Of a stretch of 64,000 nt of DNA, positions 38,226 through 51,080 are shown piece after piece. Numbering within the stretch: position 1 is the first letter of the stretch; each line of letters opens with the position of its first letter. The notes under the pieces were generated by a model. That model worked only from the letters and a program-made list of their open reading frames with translations, had not been told where the DNA came from and ran no database searches. The DNA is from Panopea generosa (Eukaryota; Mollusca; Bivalvia; Adapedonta; Hiatellidae): assembly GCA_029582155.1 (NCBI GenBank), contig CM055907.1, positions 8,883,951 through 8,947,950 on the forward strand. Direction: 5' to 3'. Both the position numbers and the translations under genes were made by a program.

Positions 38226-38941
38226 AATATTTACTAACTAAAACAATAATTAAAACTGAATTTGTTCAAATGCTGTTAATAGTCATAATACAAATTAGTG
38301 AGAATATTCATTTTATACAATATCTAACATCTATACAAAATGTTTATTTCTTTAATTATAGCAGGAAATAATTAATTTGAGCACCAGTAATAATAAGTGG
38401 ATTAATATAGATTATATGAAAATAATATTATAAATTATATAAATAATTTAATATAAATAAATGAGCAAAACATCTCATTACAATTTATTAACAATAAAAT
38501 TAATATATATTCATAATATATTACATAATATATATAATTAATTACTTTTATAATACTGAAAAATACATACAAATATCATATATCAACAACACAGTAAACA
38601 ATCTTTGTTACAAAGTTAAATGTTAAAGATAATATATTTTTTTTAATTCTATAAACATTTTTTTCAAGGCACATTTTCCTTTTTTAATTAAGATACATTG
38701 CCATAATATTTTTTTCAACACTATGTGTTTATAAATATAATTATATTATAGGGATATGATCAGTTTGAACAATTCAATTATCCTTTTATTATAATATATT
38801 TCAATCAATTTACAATTATTTTTAGTAAAAAATGTTATTTTTATTTATTTTGATCCCAAAAAATAATTTTGTAGTTAACAATGATACTTGCAGCCACACT
38901 GTGAAATTAATCTCGATGTTAATTACTGACGTGACACTTAC

Positions 38942-39803
38942 CTGTATGTGTTCTTTTATGAATCTTGAGGTTTTCGCTTCTGGCGAATACTTTGCCGCAC
39001 CCTGGGAACGGACATGGGAACGGTTTTTCGCCGGTGTGTACACGTATATGATTTACTAGTTTATACTTGGCCTTGAACGGGCGACCGTCCCTCGGGCAAT
39101 TCTGCCAGTAGCAGGCGTGGTCGGTCTGTTCAGGACCCCCTACATGCTCCACTGTTATATGAGTCACAATCTCGTGCATCGTTGTAAATGTTTTATTGCA
39201 CGGTTTCTTAGGTTCGGGTTGGTCCTTATCTAGCCATAAACACGTGTGTTCCTGTTTGATAGGGGGTCGCATGTATCTAAAGAAGGCCCCCGGGCCATGA
39301 GGTCCCATACTCATGTGATTCATTGCGTTCATTGGGTTCATAGAGTTCAGATGAGTTTGATGCGCGAAGTGGTCAGTCCTGGGTGCGGACATTTGGTTAA
39401 AGTGGTCCCTGGAGTACATATCAGCCCCGGTCAGCCCTAATCGCATCTGGCTGTTTAACTGACTTCCTGGGTGCGACGTCGCGTCATGAATACCCGGAAA
39501 CAACATATGACTGGAGCCCGTGTCGTGGTGCGTTGCGTAGCTGCCTGATGAAGGTATAAACATACCATTTGATTCGTGACTTTGCAGTCCCATATCGCGT
39601 CGCAACAAGTAATCACGTGACGCGTAGCTGGGGAGATGGTGCGATGGTGGAACGCCGACACTGTATCCGTTCGTCTGCGGTACGTACTGGTTAAGTTGAT
39701 TGTGAATACTTCCGGTGTCAGACATGTGATGTGGTGGGCTCAACTTCATTGCTCCCGGGGGTAGATGGGGCGTGTGCGGGCTGTCCATGAATGGGTTAAT
39801 CAT
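38942..39803 (-). CDS. Zic: Zic family transcription factor, coding exon 1 (N-terminus and zinc fingers 1-3)
   Basis: Encodes residues 1-287 plus one base of codon 288. The ATG at 39803 is the first Met after an in-frame TAA about 30 bp upstream with no convincing acceptor between, so it is taken as the start. The N-terminal part is rich in His, Met, Ser and Pro. It contains SRDYLLRR at 62-69, the ZOC (Zic-opa conserved) motif that in other Zic proteins binds partners such as I-mfa. [12 protein letters not shown] (174-185) is the conserved segment just before the fingers. Finger 1 uses C188, C202, H215 and H220 with the long Zic-specific C-C spacing. Finger 2 uses C231, C236, H252 and H256, with [14 protein letters not shown]. 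Finger 3 uses C264, C269, H282 and H286, with [16 protein letters not shown]. The exon ends at a strong donor, CAG/GTAAGT. The gene belongs to the GLI/ZIC/GLIS superfamily; vertebrate ZIC1-5 paralogy cannot be assigned. Confidence 0.96.
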
Positions 39804-40480
39804 TTTGACGCTTTTGATGTGGTTTCCTTCCCGTTATAAAGTCATAAGTATAACACTTAACATAACACGGAACACGTAGTTAAATCCAAATGTACTTATC
39901 TAAATTTAAAAAGAAACACTCGTTTTACTAGTCGCGTAACAGTTGTAGTCGCAGAAATGTTAGCTAACATAAACACATGATTAAAAATCCATTCAAAGCG
40001 ATTTAGATGTGATCAAAATCTCCACGAATTCCAACATGTACTTAAGTATATTGGATTTCAGTTCAAATATCTATTAACTGCGAATCGCCATTTTATGCTG
40101 TAATACACAGTGGCTAACCCAGTGGTGCAGGGCCTATCTGAGCCTCTAACAGCGCAAGTCCTAAGATATCCCAGCAAACTTTACCTCTCCACGGTGAAAC
40201 GTCAAATAACACGGGGTTGCGCTGCGGTGGTTGTTTTTTCTATTTTCTGATAAAGTTCTTTTCAGCACATTTCAATAAAGTTGAAACATCCTAATTCACT
40301 CCCTTCACAGTGGTAGAAAGGTTTTGAACAGTTTTGAGTCGGTAAAAGTTCTAGGTTTTGAAACGTAAACACTCGGCAAGTTAATTTTCACAGCGGGACA
40401 CGCTACCCTTAATGCTCTTTCGGTATAGAGCACCACGCCCCTGCTGTGCAACGATTGGTTCACGACGCCGTGATTGACGT
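39804..40480 (-). promoter_or_regulatory. Zic: Inferred 5' UTR and promoter region of Zic
   Basis: Sequence upstream of the Zic ATG, richer in CpG and GC around 40380-40480 than its surroundings. On the minus strand, GAACCAATCG (within 40450-40465) contains a CCAAT box. A donor-like GAGAGGTAAAG near 40190 would permit a 5' UTR intron, but no convincing acceptor pairs with it. The transcription start is not determined. Confidence 0.35.
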
Positions 40481-43353
40481 TTTATCAATAAACAAACAGT
40501 ATGTGGTGCTGTTGATTCGATGTCAGAGCACAGGAGGCGTGATCCGCGATAAGAGGTGTTACCTTTGAGATATTGGATTGAATCTCGGCGATAATCGTGA
40601 CAAGAGGGTGTGAACTGCAGAAACGCTTTATTATTTTTATCAAATGGGGAAAATATTGTCTAGATTGTTTAATAAACACGGCATTGCTGATCAGTTCTAC
40701 CCCCTCCCTTCCTAATAACACAGACAGCGGAGAAGTAGAGAGATATAATGATGGTTAGATTGTGTTATCAAGCAGTGTTTTATCTGTTGATTATTTTGCT
40801 TCCTTTATTGTGTAAATGGTGACTATACTTAACTTCACGAAGAACTGTTTTTCTACAAGTCCGTATGGGGTAGTTATAGTTACACTCAATACTATATTGT
40901 ATGTATGTACTGGGGGTGGGGATATTCTGAGCGGTCTGTTATACCATCCTCTCAAGTACTGTTAAAACGATTTACACTCATCTATACGAAATAAATATAT
41001 AGTATTATATCTGTCTTGGAAATGGTTATAAATGAATTCTTGTATTTAAAAATCGTTAAAAGTATAACAATACGATATGAATTTATATTTGGATATTTAG
41101 TTTGCTTCAAAAGTATGATTTTAATATCTGCAGTTCTAGCCGGTTTCGTTTCTTCCATTGATTTCCTTATAACGTTATTTTATGTCTTTTGACAGTTATA
41201 ATCTTTATTTGAGTAATAATAATAATAACTTTTATAAACGAGAGAACTCATTGGAATAAATTTAAACTTTCATGAGGCCCTCTTTATTTTTACGAAGTAC
41301 AACATTAATTTAACATTGAACAAAAAGAAACAAACAAGTATATATATTTGTGTGTGAATGTATATTAATTTTGATGAGAGCTACCCGATGTATTAGAGTT
41401 GCTAAGAATGTTTACTCCTCTGTAAATATAAAGCTTTGAACTGATTAATAGAATTTGCATTTTTTTTTATATAAGACTGAATAGAGTTCCACAAACAAGA
41501 CCCTGAATTAGCAAAATAATTTCGAATTATTTCATAATAAGGCTTAGGAGAATACATCTGTAGGTTAGAGGATGACCGTAATGTGCGTGTATGAACTTAA
41601 GCTGTAAGAGAACATCATAACGGACAATAAACATGAGTATCGTTATGAAATATATACAAGTAAAATAAATCATATGCCATTCAAGCAAGAATTACTAAAA
41701 CTATCTCTATATATACAAAATGTTAATATAAACTTGCTTATTTCTTTATTAACCATTTATTAACAAAGCACTGTTTATATATAAACTGAATAAACGTTGC
41801 TAAACTATGTTTAAAAACATAAGTATTCAATTATGTGTTATTTAGCCTGAAAGGCGTGAGGGTTAGAGGCGGATTGAAAGAAAGTTATAGTTTTAAGATA
41901 ATATTGTAAACAATTTTTATGAAATAATTATCATATAAAATATTGGAACATATTTATTTACAAGTTAGCATTCTACATAAATCAAGTATGTTCATTACTT
42001 TAGACTGACAAATTACAAAATAAAAATAAATAAATATAATTATATGTATGTTGCAGAGTTTATAATAGAAACTCATATTCAACGGTAAGAAAGAAGGTTG
42101 TTAGAATTATTACTTAAAATGAGGCATATAAATAATTGTAATTAATATGTGATAGTGCTCGCAAGAAACCCCTGGGTCGCCACATCAGGGAGTGTGCTAC
42201 AAATCGTAATAGACTTCAGTTTCCCCTATTTAAAACCAACATGCACAAAGCGGTCAATCTTTGTATGTTATTGATGATTTTTAAAAATATAAATAATGAT
42301 TATTGTTTTGGATACTGTATAATAGACCAATATCTAACCCGAGGATAAGATTCAGGTCTGAGTGACACAGTTGTTTGTTCTTTGTTCTATATAAGATAAT
42401 TATAGGTTTTCCACGTTAACAAATTTCCACTTAATTTTTTTTTTTCATAGAAGGAATGTGTCCCCACATAAAAAGGCACAATAACTGACACGTTGACCAG
42501 CTTGCTTGTTTTTTTTTAAGAAATGCAGTAACACCCTAAGATTTTTTTTAAAAAATCCTTAAATGCTAAAAAAATACATGCACGTCATATTTAGGCTATA
42601 CCGGTTTTTGCTCTACCTATCCGCAGCAAGAAATCACAACCACTATGAACATCTTGAAAATATTTCAAGCCAAATAACATAAGATAGAAATGTTTTTAAA
42701 TGCAAGAATCATATTACCGTGGCAAGAAAAGGGGCGCAACTTTGCAGTGCGACGTAAAACCCACAGTTTATTCCTTCATAGCACACTTGTTAAAACATTG
42801 TCGGAGATATGTTTGTGCTAAAGTATACGAACGCCAAAACAGTATAATGACAAGTAATTACTTATTAAATGACTTCCCTTTTTTATTTCCTTACTGTATT
42901 TGCATCACTATGGTTGTTGTTTAGTGGTGGTCCGTTTGTCAATAAACAACTTTTATTGTAGGAGTGTCTCATTTAGAAAATGAAGTTGTCCATCTTGAAG
43001 ATGAGGTTTGGTTAGAATCCTCAACGTTTGATCTTTTTAAGTTGATTAGTATATTTCCTGTTATGTCTCTGACTTCAACATTCGCGGCACGGGTAAAAGA
43101 CTAATATCACCTTTGACGGAAATAACAATGAGTTCGTTAAATTTATTCAGACTTTTTTCTAGGTGGATTTGTAAAATGGGTTTGCTCAGTGATTGAAAAG
43201 TTAATCAAAATCATTTCCTATTAATTTATTGAAAATGTGGGGATTTCTTTGTCTAGCTTAAACTTAAATATTGTTATATTAAAGATAATGTAGAACGAGA
43301 CTATATTCAAATGGTGACTAAGCATCACAACCATCATCATAATCATCATCAGC
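40481..43353. other. Intergenic AT-rich DNA upstream of Zic
   Basis: No gene or recognised repeat family is supported in this stretch. Open frames are short and AT-driven. Confidence 0.5.
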
Positions 43354-43580
43354 AGTAGCGGTGGCGGTAGCGGTAGCGGTAGCGGTAGCGGTAGCGGTAG
43401 CGGTAGCGGTAGCAGTAGCAGTAGCAGTAGCAGTAGCAGAAGCAGAAGCAGTAGCAGTAGCAGTAGCAGTAGCAGTAGCAGTAGCAGTAGCAGTAGCAGT
43501 AGCAGTAGCAGTAGCAGTAGCAGTAGCAGTAGCAGTAGCAGTAGCAGTAGTAGCAGCAACAGCAGCAGTAGCAGTAGCCG
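43354..43580. repeat. (AGCAGT)n hexanucleotide tract
   Basis: About thirty-six hexamers. AGCGGT variants dominate at 43359-43412, AGCAGT thereafter, and AGCAGA interrupts near 43435-43450. It gives Ala-Val, Ala-Thr or poly-Leu frames on either strand, which are artefacts. The reverse-complement repeat is at 49733-49965. Confidence 0.95.
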
Positions 43581-44489
43581 TGGCCATATTAATAATATCA
43601 ATTCACGGGTGTCATCTATGAAAATATGTGTATTTTAGCATGTTTAATTCTGTGTGAAATAAAATAATACATTATAATTATTTTTTCTTAGAGGTTACTT
43701 AACGAGTTACTAACGTGAATCTCTGCATCTCAGTGGACAAGTCGCTGTGTTTAAACGTCTTGTTAACTTTTGTACAACAATTTTGTTATTAATAAAAGTC
43801 CATTAGGTCATGGGAATACAGATACAAGCGCACATCGTGACGAATAGTAAAATTATCAATTTTTTATGAAATATATAATGTCACTATGCTGTATGATTTA
43901 ATTGCTGTTTTTACCTGTATATACGTGGTTATATACACATATGTATGTAAATATATAAACATATGTGAAAACATGTGTTTATGTAAACATGTAAAATTGT
44001 CTTTTTAGTTTCATATATTTTGTTTAATGTTGCATAATGATTATAATGTTATTAGACTTCTCGGTGTGTTAAAAGTTTGATGAAATAAAAAATGTCGATA
44101 TATGAAAACTATCCCCGCTTCTTTTCTTTTTCAACCTAAATAACAATAAGATAAATAAAGGACGCAAAAAAAGTTGTTAAAGAACATTCCGTTTGAACCA
44201 AATAGTTGATACAAAGCCGCTAATGAAAGATTTATTACCAATTACAAACTGTTATTTTGTTTTACAAACAAATCAACGAGAGAGAAAATGCCGCGAAATA
44301 AACGATAAATAGAATACTATAAAAAAAAATCAAGTGCGCGTGTTTCCAGTTTGGCTTGCGTGAGGTCAACAAACAACACAGTCATCAAAGTGTCTGGAAT
44401 ATATTATAATAGTGAATATTGATATTTTTGGTAATGATTTATCATTCTGGATCTATACTGATATATTTTAAATGAACCGCTCTCGAAAC
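43581..44489. other. AT-rich intergenic DNA, nothing recognised
   Basis: No feature can be supported. Confidence 0.5.
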
Positions 44490-44604
44490 CGATTTCTGGG
44501 TTGAGTCATTACTGAGCGTTCATTTGAGTGGTCCAAAGTATGGGTCGAACCCGCAACCTCTGGTGTGAGTGGTCAACACTCTATCCACTGCACCTCTTAT
44601 CATT
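44490..44604 (-). mobile_element. tRNA-like SINE head (family B-related)
   Basis: On the minus strand GTGCAGTGGATAGAGTGTTG is an A-box/D-arm-like start, followed by GGTTGCGGGTTCGACCCATA, a T-arm/B-box. The copy at 50905-51080 has nearly the same head. The body is only partly recognisable. Confidence 0.55.
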
Positions 44605-44674
44605 TACCTATCATTTCTAAAAGGTCCGCAAAGTTCATATTTCATTAAACGAAAGACGAGAATGAAAAATTTAT

Positions 44675-44955
44675 ATAATATAAAAGTATATATAATGTAA
44701 AAGTATATAATGTAAAAGTATATATAATGTAAAAGTATACATACTATAAAAGTATATATAATATAAAAGTATATATAATATAAAAGTATATATAATGTTA
44801 AAGTATATATAATATAAAGTATATATAATGTAAAAGTATATATAATATAAAAGTATATATAATGTTAAAGTATATATAATATAAAGTATATATAATGTAA
44901 AAGTATATATAATGTTAAAGTATATATAATATAAAAGTATATATAATGTAGATAT
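44675..44955. repeat. 17-bp AT-rich minisatellite
   Basis: GTAAAAGTATATATAAT recurs at 17-bp spacing with 15- to 17-bp variants, about sixteen units. Confidence 0.92.
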
Positions 44956-45464
44956 ATGCAATATCAAGGACTTGTTTATCTATTTAACTCATTGGCAATA
45001 TTAATATTATATATATATATTTTTTTTTTTTTTTCTAATCAGTCAGAAACAAATTTGAATGGTTTTGGGTTGAGGCAGGGAGTTATATAAAGCCCTTGGT
45101 TGAGTTTATTAGATTGGTAAATAATATTGTACACAGTCTACAATCTTTCCAACTTTAGATTTTCAACAAGGAAAACCAAAATTCTTGGCTATACTAATAT
45201 CAATAAATAAATAAATAATGTCACGCCAACTCTATCCTTTCCCACTCCATGTAAATGTCAGTTCAGCATCCCGCTATGCAAACATATTAAGTTGACAATA
45301 TTAGAGTTATCTGGGATAAACAAACATATCTATATTTATTTATAACGGATTTAGAGGAGCAGTTAGTGTTAATCTGGATTAGTAGGAATCCGCGTCAACA
45401 CCAATTTAACCACTCGATAAAATAACTGTTCACTGACCACTTGACGGTTCTAAAGCTTCAGGGG

Positions 45465-45605
45465 AGGCAATTGTAAAACTAGACGTGGCGGGCAATTGTA
45501 AAACTAGACGTGGCGGATACTCGCTACAAACTCTACTACCGTCTACCAGCAGACGTAGCGGATACTTGCTACTAACTCCACTACCGTCTGCTACGAGATG
45601 TAGAT
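45465..45605. repeat. Small local duplications
   Basis: GCAATTGTAAAACTAGACGT occurs twice in tandem (about 26-bp period), and a following block with GCGGATACT and ACTACCGTCT also occurs twice. Confidence 0.75.
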
Positions 45606-48600
45606 ACATTGTTGTCACCTTCAGTTGACACACATGTGTGCTACCAGATGACGGCAATGTGCCATTGCCAGATGCTCTCCAGATTTCATGGCAGAAGCAT
45701 AAACATACAATATTATTTTCTGTCAACATAACAATATATTACACAACTTTATAATGATGTTACACATTCTAATATAAACGCTTATGGTCTTATAATATAT
45801 AAAGTAATTAAAATATAGATGCTTTAAAATCAGAATCAAAATGTGGATTGTAATAGTCCTACTTGGAGAATATTTAATGATTTCATGCATATATATACCA
45901 TAAAGGGTATGAAACGGAATTTTCAAACAATTTAAAGTATTTTTTATTATTATTATAATGGTAATTTGATAATACATATTTTTTTTTGGCTTTTAAACTT
46001 TTTTTTTAATTCAAGAGACCAATTCATAAACCCAAAATCTCAATGACTCAAAAATGGTCTAGTGGCCAAATATCAAAGCGTATTGTTCTATTACATATAT
46101 TAAGATAAAGGAAACTCAAACCATAATGTTAGATTCATAAATATAAAGAATTATTTAAGGGCCCTCACCCACAAAGAATTTTTTGTTTAGGTGTATTGTA
46201 AACTCTCTTTCACACATTTTAAAGGGGCAATCCTGTCCTTTTATAAAAAAATAAACCGTGGTGGGAGTAGTCCGTCTTGGTAAATTTTCATGAAGAGATC
46301 TGTTCTACACTCGTAAAAGGTTCATGGTATCACGTGATAAAAGATAAATAATATATGTTATATAAGGACCCTGTTGTTTAAATATAGACATAGTCATATA
46401 TTAAATATACAGTCTACTTTTATGTGTCGATATGTTTATATGTAAGTATAAATGCCGAAATAAATGATAAAATATGTATATAAAAAAAACAACGTTAAAA
46501 TTATACAAAAAAATATTTAAAATTAAATTAGGAAGAGGAAAAATATATGATCTATGCTAAAAATTATAACAGCTTATCGACACGTTTTATTTCTGGATTC
46601 AACACGAGTTATCAATTTTCATCAAATTTGATACACAAGTAACAAAATAAAAACAAATAGATGTCAAAATCCAACACAGGAGCACGATAAATATTTGTAT
46701 AATATGCAAATTAAAACAGGAGCACTGCACATGTTTATGGCATGCATATTGACTTGCATACTTTCACGTGTCATAAATCTGACGGCGCATCTTGTGTGTT
46801 AAGTGTGTAGTCCTCTCTTACTTAAACCCTAGAGGAACCCCCCTGGGGTGACAATATACGGGTAAGATATGTGCATGTATATTGGGTCTTGCCACTGAAT
46901 ACATAAGAATACGTCCAGTGTCACGGACAGCCCGTTAGTTGAAACCATATTTAGCACTTCCGATTCTGCCATGTCAAGTGATTCTTATTGGGCAACATCC
47001 GTTATGCAAATAAGCAGCATCTGGGAATTACCGAAATGTCGGATACATGTGACTGACTGGTCCCAGTTTCACTTAACATCTCAATTAGAGAATTTTCTCA
47101 ACTCAATGTTTGTTAATGCTTTAACTTTATTGCCATTTATCATTTTGTAAATCATCCCGTGTACTAATTAGTAAAGATGTGTAATTATTTTTAAACATAG
47201 ATATTTGTTCATTTAGGAGGGATACTGAAAAAAAACATGGTCAAAATCCCCATGGCTAAAAAGTGGCATAGTATATAATATTTATTAATGTCTCATCATA
47301 AGGTTAACAGCATAGAACATAGTACATTAACATAAAATAACATATGCCATTCTTAAAAGAACTATAAGAGACAATATATAACTCATGAAATATTTCTTCT
47401 AATCATATATAATTATTGCAATAATCCTCATGGCAAAAATAGCAGAGTGGTCAATATTATTATTATTATCTTCTATTTGAGTACATTTTCTTTCATTTCA
47501 CAAACTTGAATCGCAAAATCCAACAAACTGCAAATTAATTATTATTTAACTACATGATAATGATATAGAATCAGATACCAGTAATATGTGTGGATTTAGA
47601 CTACCCATCTCTATTGACTGTGGGGATTTTGACCACCCCGTTAATTTTTTCATTGGGATTTTGAAATGCACTCGTCATTTATTGTATAATAAGTACTAGA
47701 AATAATTTATAGAAATAGAGAATTTTGAGTTGAAAAAAATATCAGCATGAGATCTGTTATGAAACCAGAGACATGAAGTCACTGAAGTAACCGAGTGGTC
47801 TATTACCAATGTGAAGTTGTTGGTGTTTTTATGGTGTGTGTGTTTTTTTAAAAAAAAGCTTTATATTCTATATTTGGTATATTTATGTGTAACTTTTGTA
47901 ATATACTTCCCTGAGAAAGAAAATATATACTATAACGCTTACTGTTTTTTACGTGTTTGTATATCTCTGCTGTTTGTCTAATTGGATAAATTAAAGAAAT
48001 GACCAGTTGACCTAAAATACTTTTTGTATTATTGGCACACTATTGAAAGCATATTTAGATGTAAACTGGTAAGTTGTTTGGTATACATTATTCATAAACT
48101 ATCTTGCCTTACGATATAAAAAAACATTCAAAATCTGATGTATGATGTCTATATGAAGAGGAGTTTTTCTATTTCAGGCTTGCACATAAATACATTTTCA
48201 TAATAGCATATTTACAACACATAATTTCACGTTAACAAATACATCACTAGTACCGTCATATATCCGTATGTATTTATGTTCTAAATATAAATAATGCAAG
48301 AATTATACTTTTCAGTCCTAAGTTCTATATATAAGAAGGTAACGAATCAACACGGTAAATCTTCCATGAGGCCCTCAAGAGAGATAGCCGTGTTTCTCTG
48401 CATAGAATGACTTAATTTCACACTGAAAAAATGTTAATATACAGGTTGATGTCTCAGGAACAAATTCCATGCATTTTAATATCGTGGGAACGTTTTGGAC
48501 ACACACAAAAAACAAGCATTACGTTTCCAACCCGGTGCCTTTATCGACGCAAAAAAATCTTTAAAACATTTTCCATTAAAGAAAATAAAGAAATAAAAAG

Positions 48601-49082
48601 TAGAGGAAGAAACATCAGTTAATGTCAACGAAATAAAGGATACAAATTGATTTTTTTGTTGTAATTTCCAGACCGAAATTGAAAGGAGGGTAAAAGAAAG
48701 TGAAAATAAACATTTAACAATAAATCTGTTCTTTAATGGGTGATTTTCGACAAGTAAAATGACTTAAAGGTGAAAAGCCACCACATTATGTACTTATAAA
48801 AGAATCGAAAACACAAAGAAACCAATATATAGAAACAGCCAACGCGTGAAAGCAATTGTAGCGTGTTTGTAACTAAAAGTTGTTTAAAGTGCGGAGTCGC
48901 GCGTTTTCTCAGCGTAATGGGAGGGGTAGCCTTTGTTGTTTAAACGGCGGGGGTAATAAAACCCCTGGGAGAAAACGACGGCGTGTTAAGGAGGAAGAGA
49001 GTATATAATGATAGGTAAACGGTACGATTAATGTCAACATGCTAGTGTAGTGGAACACATTATTAAATATTATATACCGTCT
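45606..49082. other. AT-rich intergenic DNA
   Basis: No gene, RNA or repeat family is supported. The sequence is strongly AT-rich and low in complexity in places. Confidence 0.5.
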
Positions 49083-49147
49083 TCCATGGCCTAGTTGATA
49101 AGGCGGCCGCCTCGGAAGAAGGAGGTTCGAATCCCGGTGGAAGCACT
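49083..49147 (+). other. tRNA-Arg(TCG)-like pseudo-tRNA
   Basis: Acceptor strands CTTCCAT and GTGGAAG pair over seven positions. The D-arm GCCTAGTTGATAAGGC is intact, and GGTTCGAATCC is a good B-box. The wording follows eukaryotic tRNA-Arg(TCG), but the anticodon-variable part is several bases short (about 64 nt in all), and the anticodon and T stems do not pair fully. It is most likely a truncated tRNA pseudogene or SINE head, not a working tRNA. Confidence 0.5.
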
Positions 49148-49236
49148 TGGATTTTTTCTGATGCGGCCGGTTTCTCACCCAGCAGCTAGTCAAATTAGTG
49201 TACCGAATGTCTAACAGCGCGACGTCTGGCAATGAT

Positions 49237-49290
49237 AGCTATAATAATAATAATATAATAATATGAATAATAATAATAATAATAATGATA
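49237..49290. repeat. (AAT)n microsatellite
   Basis: Interrupted AAT units. Confidence 0.88.
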
Positions 49291-49732
49291 GAATATTTAA
49301 TCAAAGTACGGGCTCAAATCATTTGGCGAATTAAATATAGACAGCTATATTCGTACGTCTCTGACAAAAGTGTCCAGGTTGAAGTCTGACGTGAAGAGAA
49401 GGTTCGGACAGGACACGAAGGGATTATCCACTCACTGACAGGCAAAACACTGAAATGTTTTGTCATTCCAAGCAATTAAAGAGGTCATTGACCATTTCTT
49501 GATCATTCGTCTGTTTATTCAGGATCTTGGTCAAGTATGTACCGCTTACAAAAATACATACAAAATATGAAAATTCCACATATTAGTTTGAAGCTTTATA
49601 TTTACATTGGAGTAAAAACGCTTTGTATCTTTAATAAAGTCGCGTAGCTTTCGTCAATATCCATAGATTGTCTTCTTGTCTGTGGTTGAGCACCTCGTGT
49701 AAGATTGGATATATTCAAATAAGTTCTCTATT

Positions 49733-49934
49733 ACTGTTGCTACTGCTACTGCTACTGCTACTGCTACTGCTACTGCTACTGCTACTGCTACTGCTACTGC
49801 TACTGCTACTGCTACAGCTTCTGCTTCTGCTGCCGCTGCCGCTGATGCTGCTGCTGCTGCTGTTGCTGCTACTGCTACTGCTACTGCTACTGCTACTGCT
49901 ACTGCTACTGCTACTGCTACTGCTACTGCTACTG

Positions 49935-49965
<31 letters not shown>
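49733..49965. repeat. (CTGCTA)n hexanucleotide tract, inverted relative to 43.4 kb
   Basis: About thirty hexamers CTGCTA, interrupted by CTTCTG/CTGCCG triplets at 49815-49860, then ACT triplets to 49965. The motif is the reverse complement of the AGCAGT tract at 43354-43580. Open frames here are artefacts. Confidence 0.95.
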
Positions 49966-49966
<1 letters not shown>

Positions 49967-50904
49967 GCAGCTACCCCTATTACGACCTCATAGCACATTT
50001 TTGATAAAGTAAAGTTTTTAGCACTGTTTTTCTGTTACCAAAAAAGAGTATTATCACTAATTAAGGTATATCAGAAGATCTAACGTAATGGTCGACACCG
50101 ACACTGCCGACAAATTTCACACATTTTAACAAATATATATATATTTGTCGTCTGTTTTAGTCACATAAAGGTGTATGCTAGATGTGTTTGTAGCGACGTT
50201 ATCGATCAGCAGGCACAAAACAACTTTTCACGGAGCGTGGATATGTTACATTTTATCAACAGTTTCCACATTTTATCACATCTACTGTGAATTACATATA
50301 ATTATCATTTTCTAATTTATTCACACCGTTTTATTTCAATATACGATTTCGTCTGCGACTGCGAAGATCTATTTCTTTGTCTTTTGCTTTTAGAGGTTAG
50401 ACATCGAACACAGAAGCGGTGCGGTGCGGACTCGATCCTTTACTACGATCATATTTCTTGAGCGAGACATATTTATTATCGGCATATTTAAAGTTTATAA
50501 CATCACTGCAATCTACAAATAAAAGAGACCTTCTAAATTTAAGTAAATTTATTTCCGAATCTTTTGTAATAAGGCGGTCAATTCCAAATATTATTTCTTA
50601 AAATTTGCATTATTATGTTCATTCTCATGATGTCGATGACACAAATATTTATATTTTTTTATGAAATATTTATAACATTTTATATTGCAGAGATCAATTT
50701 AAAGTAAATAGCATACCTGCCATGTAATGACATATTTGATATTTCTATATAATGTACCATTATGATGACGAGAAACTGTATATAGTTGAAGTAAATTAAA
50801 TGTCTTACGCATTATCAGCATATGCTTAGTTCTGGTTCTACCCAGGAACAAAATCGTGCGATATTACTAGTTGTATAATAATAAACCAAGTTTAGTTCAT
50901 ACTT

Positions 50905-51080
50905 ATTTATGTTAGCTCAACTGCGATGAAAACTCAAATCTTAAATGAACCATTATCTAGTCCGCTTCCTGGGTAGAATCAGAACTGACTTTTAGAGGTA
51001 TCGGATAGAGCTGGGGATCAAACCCCAGCCTCTGGCGAGAGCGACCAACACTCTATCCACTACACTACCACCCATTTGTT
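50905..51080 (-). mobile_element. tRNA-derived SINE (family B-related)
   Basis: On the minus strand the head reads GTAGTGTAGTGGATAGAGTG, then GGCTGGGGTTTGATCCCCAG, a self-pairing T-arm with B-box. A body with GTTCTGATTCTACCCAGGAA follows. The head closely matches the copy at 44490-44604. Confidence 0.6.

Larger units (their letters stand above)
18517..38941 (-). other. Zic: Zic intron between fingers 3 and 4 (20,425 bp)
   Basis: Bounded by donor CAG/GTAAGTGTC at 38941 and acceptor TTTCAG at 18517 on the minus strand, phase 1, inside the TGEKPF linker between fingers 3 and 4. An intron inside the Zic finger domain is known to be conserved across bilaterians. The interior is AT-rich and contains several microsatellites, SINE copies, a CTCF-like site and an amidase-like pseudogene fragment. 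Several more complex, less AT-rich islands (about 25660-26480, 26650-27100, 28255-28680 and 29750-30340) lack credible genes and are the best places to look for intronic enhancers. Confidence 0.92.

Noticed and set aside
39246..39440. Plus-strand frame opposite Zic exon 1
   Set aside because: Antisense shadow of the Zic coding sequence.
43221..43621. Poly-Leu, Ala-Thr and Ala-Val frames
   Set aside because: Translations of the AGCAGT hexanucleotide tract in different frames; the same applies to 49654-50012.
44671..44967. 98-codon Tyr/Ile-rich frame
   Set aside because: Translation of the 17-bp AT-rich minisatellite.
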